From NCBI GenBank assembly GCA_947447835.1, contig CANFLP010000013.1, positions 1 through 24,248 on the forward strand: a DNA stretch of 24,248 nt, given 5' to 3'. This DNA is from Bacteroidota bacterium. Lineage in GTDB: Bacteria > Bacteroidota > Bacteroidia > Chitinophagales > Chitinophagaceae. Positions 1-5,963 of the stretch are shown here, piece after piece. Position 1 is the stretch's first letter. Each line of letters opens with the position of its first letter. The position numbers and the translations under genes were made by a program. Below the pieces are notes generated by a model, which saw only the letters and a program-made list of their open reading frames with translations, made no database searches and was not told the DNA's origin.

Positions 1-248
1 AAAATGCCGTCGTTATCCTGAATTTTCACAAATAACACTTTACCCTTGTCATTTACACTCATAATTCTACCCGCCACACATACCGAAGTATAGTTGTCTT
101 TGGTCTCCTCGCTAAAATTTTTCTTGATTTCTGCTGAATAGTGAGAAACCGGATATAATGGAGCTGGATACGGATTGATGCCTGCAGCCTCTAAATTTTG
201 TAGTTTTTCGCGTCTAATAATCTCTTGTTCTGATAAGTCTTGGCTCAT
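1..248 (-). CDS. lysS: Lysine--tRNA ligase, class II, N-terminal part (runs off the left edge)
   Basis: This is the first 82 codons of a class II lysyl-tRNA synthetase, which charges tRNA-Lys in the cytoplasm. The start is the ATG at 248-246. The protein opens MSQDLSEQEIIRREKL and continues with the AGINPYP stretch typical of LysS, then the beginning of the OB-fold anticodon-binding domain (AGRIMSVNDKGKVLFVKIQD). The catalytic class II domain lies outside the window. A TActTTTG -7 box at 275-268 predicts a transcript start near 262, so the 5' UTR is about 14 nt. That promoter's upstream half overlaps the end of rluE, so lysS can be transcribed on its own. Identity is firm from the N-terminal pattern although the catalytic motifs are not visible. 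Confidence 0.9.
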   Translation of the reverse strand, partial: MSQDLSEQEIIRREKLQNLEAAGINPYPAPLYPVSHYSAEIKKNFSEETKDNYTSVCVAGRIMSVNDKGKVLFVKIQDNDGI

Positions 249-267
249 TTATATTGTATTAATACCG

Positions 268-275
268 CAAAAGTA
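268..275 (-). promoter_or_regulatory. -7 promoter element of lysS
   Basis: TACTTTTG on the minus strand matches the Bacteroidota -7 consensus TAnnTTTG. About 19 nt further upstream is TTTC rather than the ideal TTTG of the -33 box, and it overlaps the 3' end of rluE. The predicted transcript starts about 14 nt before the lysS ATG. Confidence 0.55.
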
Positions 276-290
276 AAACTTAACGAGCAA

Positions 291-872
291 TTAGCGAAAG
301 AAGCCTGCTTGAACTTCTTGTTCGGTTAAAGATATCAGGTCGCCGGGTTGCATTTTGTCAATTGTGTATTTTCCAATTTGTGCCCTTATTAATCTTAATA
401 CCGGGAATCCTACAGATGCAAACATTTTACGGACCTGTCTATTTTTCCCTTCGGTAAGTTGAATAGATGCCCAGGTGGCTGGTATTGATTTTCTAAATCG
501 AATAGGAGGATTGCGATCGGGAACTTGAATGGTATCAGGCAATAGGTTTACAATTGCTGTCTTAGTCTTATATTGTTTGCCATCAATATTAATTGTAACT
601 CCTTTTGATAATGCATTCGCTGCTTCATGTGTAATAGCACCATCTACTTGTACCCAATAAGTGCGTTTATGTTCAAAGCTTGGATGAAGTAATTGATGAT
701 TGATACTTGTATCGTTGGTTAACAACAACAATCCTTCACTATCATAATCTAATCTACCTACTGGATATATATCTTTTTCTACCTCTATGATATCTTTCAA
801 ACATGTTTTTCCGCCCTCCGATGTGAATTGCGAAAGCACTTGAAATGGTTTATATAATAAATAGTATTGCAT
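291..872 (-). CDS. rluE: rRNA large-subunit pseudouridine synthase, RsuA/RluE family
   Basis: A 193-residue enzyme of the RsuA/RluB/E/F family that isomerises a uridine in ribosomal RNA to pseudouridine. The catalytic motif GRLDYDSEGLLLLTND lies at about residues 39-54, with D42 as the expected nucleophile. The downstream segment with KTYWVQ-like (here RTYWVQVDG) and the late EGKNRQVRKMFASVGFPVLRLIR motif are also family hallmarks. It lacks an N-terminal S4 domain, as RluE does, so RluE is the best assignment, with substrate U2457 of 23S rRNA inferred from E. coli. No TAnnTTTG box sits directly upstream of its ATG. Instead an intrinsic terminator hairpin ends 15 nt before the start, so expression may depend on read-through of the small transcription unit at 957-887. 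Confidence 0.85.
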   Translation of the reverse strand: MQYYLLYKPFQVLSQFTSEGGKTCLKDIIEVEKDIYPVGRLDYDSEGLLLLTNDTSINHQLLHPSFEHKRTYWVQVDGAITHEAANALSKGVTINIDGKQYKTKTAIVNLLPDTIQVPDRNPPIRFRKSIPATWASIQLTEGKNRQVRKMFASVGFPVLRLIRAQIGKYTIDKMQPGDLISLTEQEVQAGFFR

Positions 873-886
873 TAAGAAGATGGTCT

Positions 887-957
887 AAAAAAACAAAGTC
901 CCACTGTTGTGGGACCTCGTATATAGATGGGTTAGTAAGTACGGGAATTGAATTCCC
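887..957 (-). ncRNA. Candidate ~71-nt small RNA or attenuated leader upstream of rluE
   Basis: On the minus strand a near-consensus promoter (TTTG, 19 nt, TAatATTG) predicts a transcript starting at the GGG near 957. The RNA would begin with a hairpin (GGGAAT/ATTCCC with a 3-nt loop, 957-943), run through about 27 mostly unpaired nt and end in a terminator hairpin followed by a T-rich tract reaching 887. Its end lies 14 nt before the rluE ATG at 872. It may be a free small RNA, or a leader whose terminator controls rluE. A 24-codon ORF starting at ATG 959 and ending at 885 spans the same interval and runs through the terminator, so a leader-peptide mechanism is also possible. No homologous RNA family is recognised. 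The assignment rests only on promoter and terminator geometry. Confidence 0.4.
898..915 (-). terminator. Intrinsic terminator just upstream of rluE
   Basis: A perfect 7-bp stem, GTCCCAC/GTGGGAC, with a 4-nt loop is followed on the minus strand by TTTGTTTTTTT (897-887). This is a clear Rho-independent terminator reading leftwards. It stops a transcript coming from about 957 and stands right before rluE. Confidence 0.75.
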
Positions 958-961
958 ATCA

Positions 962-992
962 CAATATTAAATATACTTTATTCTAATTCAAA
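962..992 (-). promoter_or_regulatory. Promoter of the small transcription unit before rluE
   Basis: On the minus strand TTTG (992-989) is followed after exactly 19 nt by TAATATTG (969-962), which matches TAnnTTTG with one mismatch. The initiation site expected 5-6 nt further on is the first G of the hairpin at 957. Confidence 0.5.
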
Positions 993-1027
993 AATTTTTT
1001 TGAACAAATTTTTTGGGGTTATCCACA

Positions 1028-1050
1028 AAAGCACTTTATGCAAGTGCTTT
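1028..1050. repeat. Perfect 9-bp inverted repeat beside the DnaA box
   Basis: AAAGCACTT, a 5-nt spacer, and AAGTGCTTT form a perfect palindrome. It directly abuts the DnaA box TTATCCACA. It has no T-tract on either side, so it is not an intrinsic terminator. An operator or an extruded structure is possible. Confidence 0.6.
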
Positions 1051-1273
1051 AAAGCGTACATTTTTGTGCATTAATTTTATGTTTTAGAAATTTATTTTTT
1101 ACAATATACATTTTTGTGATACGCTGTAACAATTGCAAACAAAGGCTTTCAGAAGAATGTAAATTTTATATTTTAAAATTCAATGTTGTAATTTACACGG
1201 TTGCACAAACAAATATTATCAACTATTTTACAAGGAAAATGGACGAAAAAAATTTTTTACAAAAAACCCTCGT

Positions 1274-1281
1274 TACCTTTG
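1274..1281 (+). promoter_or_regulatory. -7 promoter element of lpxD
   Basis: TACCTTTG matches the Bacteroidota -7 consensus. The predicted start is near 1287, giving a 17-nt 5' UTR before the ATG at 1304. The upstream region around 1253-1258 is T-rich without a clear TTTG. Confidence 0.6.
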
Positions 1282-1303
1282 GTTTAGGCCAAAAAACACA
1301 ATT

Positions 1304-2254
1304 ATGAAGCTTATCGCACCCGTTTCCATTAAATGGTTATCTGATTTAATAGGAGCAGAAATTATTGGAAATGATCAATTAGAAATTGCTGGAGTGAATG
1401 AAATTCATCAGGTAGAAAAGGGTGATGTGGTGTTTGTTGATCATCCTAAATACTATGATACTTGCTTAAATAGTGCAGCTAGTTGTATCATTATCAATAA
1501 TAAAGATGTTGTGATACCCAACGGCAAAGCTTTATTGTTTTGTAATGATCCATTTGAAGCTTATTTGACCATTGTAAAACACTTTAAACCATTACATGTA
1601 AGTGAAAAAGCAATAAGTGAGGATTTAATTGTTGGTGAAGGCACAATAATTATGCCCAATGTTTTTATTGGAAATAATGTGCGTATTGGAAATAATTGTA
1701 CTATCTATCCAGGGGTAACTATTTTAGCAGATACATTAATTGGAAATGAAGTTATTATACAAGCCAACACCGTTATTGGAGGTGATGCTTTTTATTATAA
1801 TACAAAGAAAAATAGACCTGCTTGGTATAAGAAAATGTTGAGTTGTGGTAGAGTAGTACTAGAGGATAAGGTTGAAATTGGAGCGGGTTGTACCATTGAT
1901 AGAGGTGTAAGTGGTGATACTAAAATTGGAATGGGCACCAAGATTGACAATATGGTTCATATTGGTCATGATACGCAAACAGCCGAAAACTGCTTGATTG
2001 CTGCACAAGTGGGCATTGCGGGTGGTGTTAAAATAGAAGCCGGTGTTACGCTTTGGGGCCAAGTGGGTGTTGGTAAGACGCTTACTATTGGCGAAAACGC
2101 CGTAGTATTAGCTCAAGCTGGTGTTCCTAGCTCTATTAAAGGCAATAAAGTATATATGGGTTTCCCTGCCGAAGACGCTAGCATTAAACGTAGAGAATAC
2201 GTATGGATTAAACGTATTCCAGAACTTTGGAAAAAAGTAATGGAGGATAAATAA
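1304..2254 (+). CDS. lpxD: UDP-3-O-acylglucosamine N-acyltransferase (LpxD-like, hexapeptide repeat)
   Basis: A 316-residue left-handed beta-helix acyltransferase of the LpxD type, which transfers a hydroxyacyl chain from acyl carrier protein to UDP-3-O-acyl-glucosamine in lipid A synthesis. Residues 1-100 form the uridine-binding N-terminal domain. From about residue 108 hexapeptide repeats (IVGEGT, FIGNNV, RIGNNC, IGNEVI and so on) continue to about 285. The motif DNMVHIGHD at 215-223 holds the catalytic histidine, H222. A C-terminal helix follows. The ATG at 1304 is supported by the promoter at 1274. It stands alone, without lpxC/fabZ/lpxA, and is somewhat shorter than the usual 340-350 residues. 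Bacteroidota often carry a second solitary LpxD paralogue, so this may be that copy with a variant acceptor. Confidence 0.8.
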   Translation: MKLIAPVSIKWLSDLIGAEIIGNDQLEIAGVNEIHQVEKGDVVFVDHPKYYDTCLNSAASCIIINNKDVVIPNGKALLFCNDPFEAYLTIVKHFKPLHVSEKAISEDLIVGEGTIIMPNVFIGNNVRIGNNCTIYPGVTILADTLIGNEVIIQANTVIGGDAFYYNTKKNRPAWYKKMLSCGRVVLEDKVEIGAGCTIDRGVSGDTKIGMGTKIDNMVHIGHDTQTAENCLIAAQVGIAGGVKIEAGVTLWGQVGVGKTLTIGENAVVLAQAGVPSSIKGNKVYMGFPAEDASIKRREYVWIKRIPELWKKVMEDK

Positions 2255-2283
2255 CTTGTAAAGAAAGCCTAGTAATGGATTTA

Positions 2284-3264
2284 TTATGATACTAGATGAT
2301 GTAGCTGCTTTAATTCGGCACATGCCCTTGGAATGGTTTCATCCAAGCTTCGGTATGTAAATGCAGGAAAGGCTTTTAAGAACTTAGTATTATCAAAATG
2401 CACTACTGCTTGCGCTGTTGCTGCTGTTTCTTTGGTTAATAGGGGCGCTTTTCCTGTAATCATTCCTTTTATTGCTTCTAACCGCCATACAATGGCAGCT
2501 ATTAAAGGTGTTACTCTTTTATAGGGAGGACGCTTTTTAAATGCCTCGGCAATACGCGTAAATATTTCTTTATACGCTACATTGGCTCCGCTAATAATAT
2601 AACGTTGACCTTGCACATTGCTATTCATTAATAACTGCATTGCATCTATCACATCCATTACATCTACAAAGCCACTCACCCCTTTTGTATACCATGGAAA
2701 TTCGTCATATGCCGATTTGAAAATTTCTGAAGAACCTTTATTCCAATCACCTGCTCCTAAAATAATTACTGGATTGACCACTGCTACATTTAACCCTTCT
2801 CCCATACCTCTCCACACTTCCATCTCGGCTAAATATTTTGATTTGCCATAAACACTATTGCTTGTTTCTGGTGTCCAATTCATGGTTTCATTCACTGGTG
2901 CATCCTCTCTGATTCTTCCAAGTGCTGCAACCGAACTTACGTATACTAATTTTTGAACTTGATGATTTATACATGCATTCACTACATTGGCAGTGCCTTC
3001 TATATTCGCTTGTAACATAGCATCAGCAAGCTTTGGCGTGAATGCTACAATTGCTGCACAATGATAAACCTGTGTAACTCCATGCATGGCTTCTTCCAAT
3101 GAAGACACATCTAAAATATCTCCTTTTACCCAGTTTACTTTCTCTGCATTATTAAAAACAGGTATTGTACTTCGATACAAAGCACGCACTGATATTCCTT
3201 TTTCAAGCAAAGATTGAATTAAATGTGAACCCACCAAACCACTTGCACCTGTTACAATAATCAT
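2284..3264 (-). CDS. NAD-dependent epimerase/dehydratase (extended SDR)
   Basis: A 326-residue extended short-chain dehydrogenase/reductase. The Rossmann nucleotide-binding motif TGASGLVG is at residues 5-12, the acidic GDILD segment at 48-52, and the active site has S110/S111 with Y139 and K143 in the YGKSK motif. The family includes nucleotide-sugar epimerases and dihydroflavonol-reductase-like enzymes. The overall pattern (VYHCAAIVAF, VVNPVIILG) is closer to the latter type, and the substrate cannot be assigned. It starts 6 nt after the end of the SCO-family gene and is surely co-transcribed with it. It ends 29 nt from the convergent lpxD-like gene with no visible terminator between them. 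Confidence 0.75.
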   Translation of the reverse strand: MIIVTGASGLVGSHLIQSLLEKGISVRALYRSTIPVFNNAEKVNWVKGDILDVSSLEEAMHGVTQVYHCAAIVAFTPKLADAMLQANIEGTANVVNACINHQVQKLVYVSSVAALGRIREDAPVNETMNWTPETSNSVYGKSKYLAEMEVWRGMGEGLNVAVVNPVIILGAGDWNKGSSEIFKSAYDEFPWYTKGVSGFVDVMDVIDAMQLLMNSNVQGQRYIISGANVAYKEIFTRIAEAFKKRPPYKRVTPLIAAIVWRLEAIKGMITGKAPLLTKETAATAQAVVHFDNTKFLKAFPAFTYRSLDETIPRACAELKQLHHLVS

Positions 3265-3270
3265 GTAGTA

Positions 3271-3882
3271 TTATTTGTCTTTTAACAACTTAGCAATATC
3301 TCTTTTTAATTGCTGCACTTCGATTGTTTTTAATCCATCATAAATTTTACCACGTATTTTTCCTTTACGATCTACGAGTGCAAAAAACTGTGTATGGATA
3401 AATTGGTCTTCTATTTTCTCTACATTATTTTTAGGATCGTCTAATAAATAAGAGCTTCTTGCCATTTGATATAAACTGTCCTTTCGACCTGTTAAAAAGA
3501 TCCACTTTTTAGTATCTACTTGCAAAGAATCGGCGTAGTGTTTTAAAACTGCCACCGAATCCGTTCCTGGGTTACAAGTATGAGAGAATATTTGGAAGTC
3601 CGGTTGATCCTTAAACTCGGTATAAATATCCTTCATATTGGTATTTAACTTTGGACATATGCCCTTGCAGGTTGTAAAAAAATATTCTACCACCGTTATC
3701 TTGTTTAGTACATCGGCATCGGTAACTGGTTGGCCGTCTTGATTCGTAAAATGAAAAGGCTTTACATAGCTTAGTGTAGGCATTTTCACTTTCCAGTTAT
3801 CCGTTCCTTGAAATAAAAAATAATAGAAGGCTCCTAATAAAACAGTAAAAAACACTAGGTAAATTGCAAGCTTCTTAGACAT
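3271..3882 (-). CDS. SCO1/SenC family copper chaperone, membrane-anchored
   Basis: A 203-residue protein with one N-terminal membrane anchor (about residues 5-24) and a thioredoxin-like domain outside the cytoplasmic membrane. The SCO copper-binding set is complete: CKGIC (C72 and C76) and H163 in FIHTQFF. SCO proteins deliver copper to the CuA site of cytochrome c oxidase or act as thiol-disulfide reductases. It heads a two-gene unit with the epimerase downstream (6-nt gap) and is divergent from the MerC-domain gene, 76 nt away. A weak -7-like TACCTTTA at 3928-3921 on the minus strand would give a 5' UTR of about 33 nt. No cytochrome oxidase gene is in view. Confidence 0.85.
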   Translation of the reverse strand: MSKKLAIYLVFFTVLLGAFYYFLFQGTDNWKVKMPTLSYVKPFHFTNQDGQPVTDADVLNKITVVEYFFTTCKGICPKLNTNMKDIYTEFKDQPDFQIFSHTCNPGTDSVAVLKHYADSLQVDTKKWIFLTGRKDSLYQMARSSYLLDDPKNNVEKIEDQFIHTQFFALVDRKGKIRGKIYDGLKTIEVQQLKRDIAKLLKDK

Positions 3883-3946
3883 ATTCGTAATTTTTAATAG
3901 GGGGTTCCCTTTTCAGACCATAAAGGTAATATTATTTTAGTTGACC

Positions 3947-3954
3947 TATCTTTG
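3947..3954 (+). promoter_or_regulatory. -7 element of the MerC-domain gene, placing the start at the ATG
   Basis: TATCTTTG is a perfect TAnnTTTG box that ends 5 nt before the ATG at 3959. The transcript is expected to start at or within a base or two of the ATG. No TTTG -33 box is seen at the usual distance. Confidence 0.6.
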
Positions 3955-3958
3955 CCAT

Positions 3959-4351
3959 ATGTTTAAAAATTGGAATTGGGACGCGGTTGGAATTGGGGCT
4001 TCTTTGGCCTGTGCCATTCATTGTGCATTGTTGCCTTTATTTTTTAGCTCATTGCCTTTATTAGGTATCAATATTTTGCACAATTTTCAATTTGAATTTG
4101 GAATGATTCTTTTGTCATTTGCTATTGGTGCATACTCTTTGTATCATGGCTATAAAAAACACCACCACTCTTTTAAGCCAATTATTTTATTTAGTATTGG
4201 TATAGGTTTGATGTTTTGTAGAATGGCTTTTAGACAAGCCGAATTATATTTATTATTTCCTGCTGCGTTTTTTATTATCATCGCACACATTAATAACCAC
4301 AATAGTTGCAGAATGCACAACCATGCACATGCTGACGACTGCGACCACTAG
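3959..4351 (+). CDS. MerC-domain integral membrane protein with His-rich tail
   Basis: A 130-residue membrane protein related to MerC, the mercury-transport family. It begins MFKNWNWDAVGIGASLAC and has the paired-cysteine motif CAIHC at C18/C22 inside the first of about four membrane spans. It ends in a short soluble tail rich in His, Asn, Asp and Cys (HINNHNSCRMHNHAHADDCDH-like, kept here to its character), which looks metal-binding. An in-frame TTG at 3941 would add six residues but lies on top of the promoter, so the ATG at 3959 is preferred and the mRNA is probably leaderless. There is no merA, merT or merR nearby. The divergent SCO copper chaperone suggests a role in handling a soft metal such as copper rather than mercury, which is an inference. 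Confidence 0.75.
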   Translation: MFKNWNWDAVGIGASLACAIHCALLPLFFSSLPLLGINILHNFQFEFGMILLSFAIGAYSLYHGYKKHHHSFKPIILFSIGIGLMFCRMAFRQAELYLLFPAAFFIIIAHINNHNSCRMHNHAHADDCDH

Positions 4352-4420
4352 TTTTATTTAGTAGTTACTTTAATGTGATTTGAAAATGTTTTGTAGTAAT
4401 ATCCTTATTCCAATTGCTAC

Positions 4421-5926
4421 TTAGGCGAAGGTATAACTCATAGAGCCATCCTTCTCATCTTTCAATTGAATGCCCATGTCCGTCAATTGATTTCTGATTT
4501 TATCACTGGTAGCAAAATCTTTTCTTGCTTTTGCATCCTTTCGAATTTCAATTAATAAATCAATTACACCATTTAATTGTTCGCGATTGGCACCCGCTTC
4601 AATCTTAATACCCATGATGTTTTCTATAAACAAACTCATTTGACTTTGTACATATAACCAAGTGTCACCACTCACTGCATCTGCTGTAATATGTTTATCT
4701 TTTAATGAATTTATACTTGGCAATATTTCAAACAAATTAGCAACTACTTTAGCGGTATTCATGTCATCATCCATGAATGTTTCTAATTCGTCTGCCCATG
4801 TTTTAAGTTGATTATCTAATGCAGCATCTGTAGCAATTGAGCCAGCAGTAAAGCTTTGCGCCTTTAACCACTCATAGCCTTCCATTAAGCGCTTTAATGC
4901 TTTTTCAGACGCTTGTAAGGCTTCGTTGCTAAAATCTAAAGTGCCACGATACTGACTTTGTAAGATAAAAAAGCGAACCGTCATAGGTGCATAAGCCTGA
5001 GTTAATTCATGGTGGTTACCCGTAAATAGTTCACTTAGCTTAATCACATTATTATAACTCTTACCCATCTTACGACCGTTAATCGTGATCATATTATTAT
5101 GCATCCAATAACGTGCAGGAATTTCATGATTACAAACATTACTCTGTGCAATTTCACATTCATGGTGTGGAAATTGTAAATCCATTCCACCTCCATGTAT
5201 ATCAAACCTTTTTCCTAAATACTTTGTTGCCATGGCAGAACACTCAATGTGCCATCCCGGAAAACCTTCTCCCCATGGGCTCTGCCAACGCATAATATGT
5301 TCTGCAGGTGCTTTTTTCCACAAAGCAAAGTCTACTTTATTTCTTTTCTCTTCTTGATTCTCTAATTCACGCGTTGTATCTAATTGTTCTTCTAAATTAC
5401 GGCCACTTAAAATTCCGTAGGGCTGATTCTTTTTAGAGTAATCATCATTGTATTTAATAACATCAAAATAAACGGAGCCATTACTTTCATATGCATAGCC
5501 GTCTTTGATGATGGTTTTAATCATTTCAATTTGTTCTACAATATGTCCCGTTGCTGTAGGTTCAATACTTGGTGGCATATTATTAAACTGCTCCATTGCC
5601 CAATGGTATAAGTGCGTATACTTTTGCACAAGCTCCATTGGTTCAAGCTTTTCTAAAATAGCTTTGGATGCAATTTTGTCTTCGGCTTGTTTTCCTTCTT
5701 CCTCAAAATGTCCTGCATCGGTAATATTACGCACATAGCGTACCTTATAGCCCTTATGTATTAAGTAGCGGAAAACTACATCAAATGTGATAAAGGGGCG
5801 CGCATGACCCAAATGGCTCTCTCCACTCACGGTAGGTCCGCAAACATACATGCCCACATAGGGAGCGTTGATAGGTTCGAAAACTTCTTTTTGACGTGTT
5901 AGGGAGTTGTATATTTTTAGTGCCAT
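4421..5926 (-). CDS. cysS: Cysteine--tRNA ligase
   Basis: A 501-residue class I cysteinyl-tRNA synthetase, close to the family's usual length. The HIGH-type motif is HLGH at residues 38-41 and the KMSKS-type motif is KMGKS at 286-290. Zinc ligands are expected at C29 (MYVCGPT), C229 (HIECSAMA) and the PHHE motif at 253-256. The C-terminal DALR/anticodon domain with KARKDFATSDKIR is present. A perfect -7 box TAtcTTTG at 5944-5937 places transcription about 4-5 nt before the ATG, so the leader is almost absent. The upstream half of the promoter overlaps the 3' end of the preceding nuclease-family gene, so cysS can be expressed separately from that cluster. Confidence 0.97.
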   Translation of the reverse strand: MALKIYNSLTRQKEVFEPINAPYVGMYVCGPTVSGESHLGHARPFITFDVVFRYLIHKGYKVRYVRNITDAGHFEEEGKQAEDKIASKAILEKLEPMELVQKYTHLYHWAMEQFNNMPPSIEPTATGHIVEQIEMIKTIIKDGYAYESNGSVYFDVIKYNDDYSKKNQPYGILSGRNLEEQLDTTRELENQEEKRNKVDFALWKKAPAEHIMRWQSPWGEGFPGWHIECSAMATKYLGKRFDIHGGGMDLQFPHHECEIAQSNVCNHEIPARYWMHNNMITINGRKMGKSYNNVIKLSELFTGNHHELTQAYAPMTVRFFILQSQYRGTLDFSNEALQASEKALKRLMEGYEWLKAQSFTAGSIATDAALDNQLKTWADELETFMDDDMNTAKVVANLFEILPSINSLKDKHITADAVSGDTWLYVQSQMSLFIENIMGIKIEAGANREQLNGVIDLLIEIRKDAKARKDFATSDKIRNQLTDMGIQLKDEKDGSMSYTFA

Positions 5927-5936
5927 AATGTAGACA

Positions 5937-5944
5937 CAAAGATA
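5937..5944 (-). promoter_or_regulatory. -7 promoter element of cysS
   Basis: TATCTTTG on the minus strand, a perfect TAnnTTTG match, ends 10 nt before the cysS ATG and gives a predicted 5' UTR of about 5 nt. No clear TTTG is found 18-20 nt upstream. Confidence 0.6.
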
Positions 5945-5963
5945 TTTTATTTTGGGTAACCAC

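Larger units (their letters stand above)
873..1303. other. 431-base AT-rich intergenic region with repeats and one DnaA box
   Basis: This gap between divergent rluE and lpxD carries more structure than any other non-coding stretch in the window. From left to right: the terminator and small RNA unit (887-992); an 8-bp inverted repeat TTCAAAAA/TTTTTGAA with 2-nt spacer (987-1004); a perfect DnaA box TTATCCACA (1019-1027); a perfect 9-bp inverted repeat AAAGCACTT/AAGTGCTTT (1028-1050, 5-nt loop); two copies of TACATTTTTGTG exactly 50 bp apart (1057-1068 and 1107-1118); and the lpxD promoter at 1274. The sequence TAATGCACA on the minus strand near 1072-1064 is one mismatch from a DnaA box. No convincing protein gene is present. 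Confidence 0.6.

Noticed and set aside
1028..1050. The 9-bp inverted repeat considered as an intrinsic terminator
   Set aside because: There is no T-tract on either side and no gene ends next to it; kept only as a repeat.
1116..1307. 63-codon plus-strand ORF starting with GTG and overlapping lpxD by 4 nt (ATGA)
   Set aside because: The lpxD promoter box TACCTTTG at 1274 lies inside it, its composition is low-complexity AT-driven, and it shows no recognisable domain. The overlap looks accidental.
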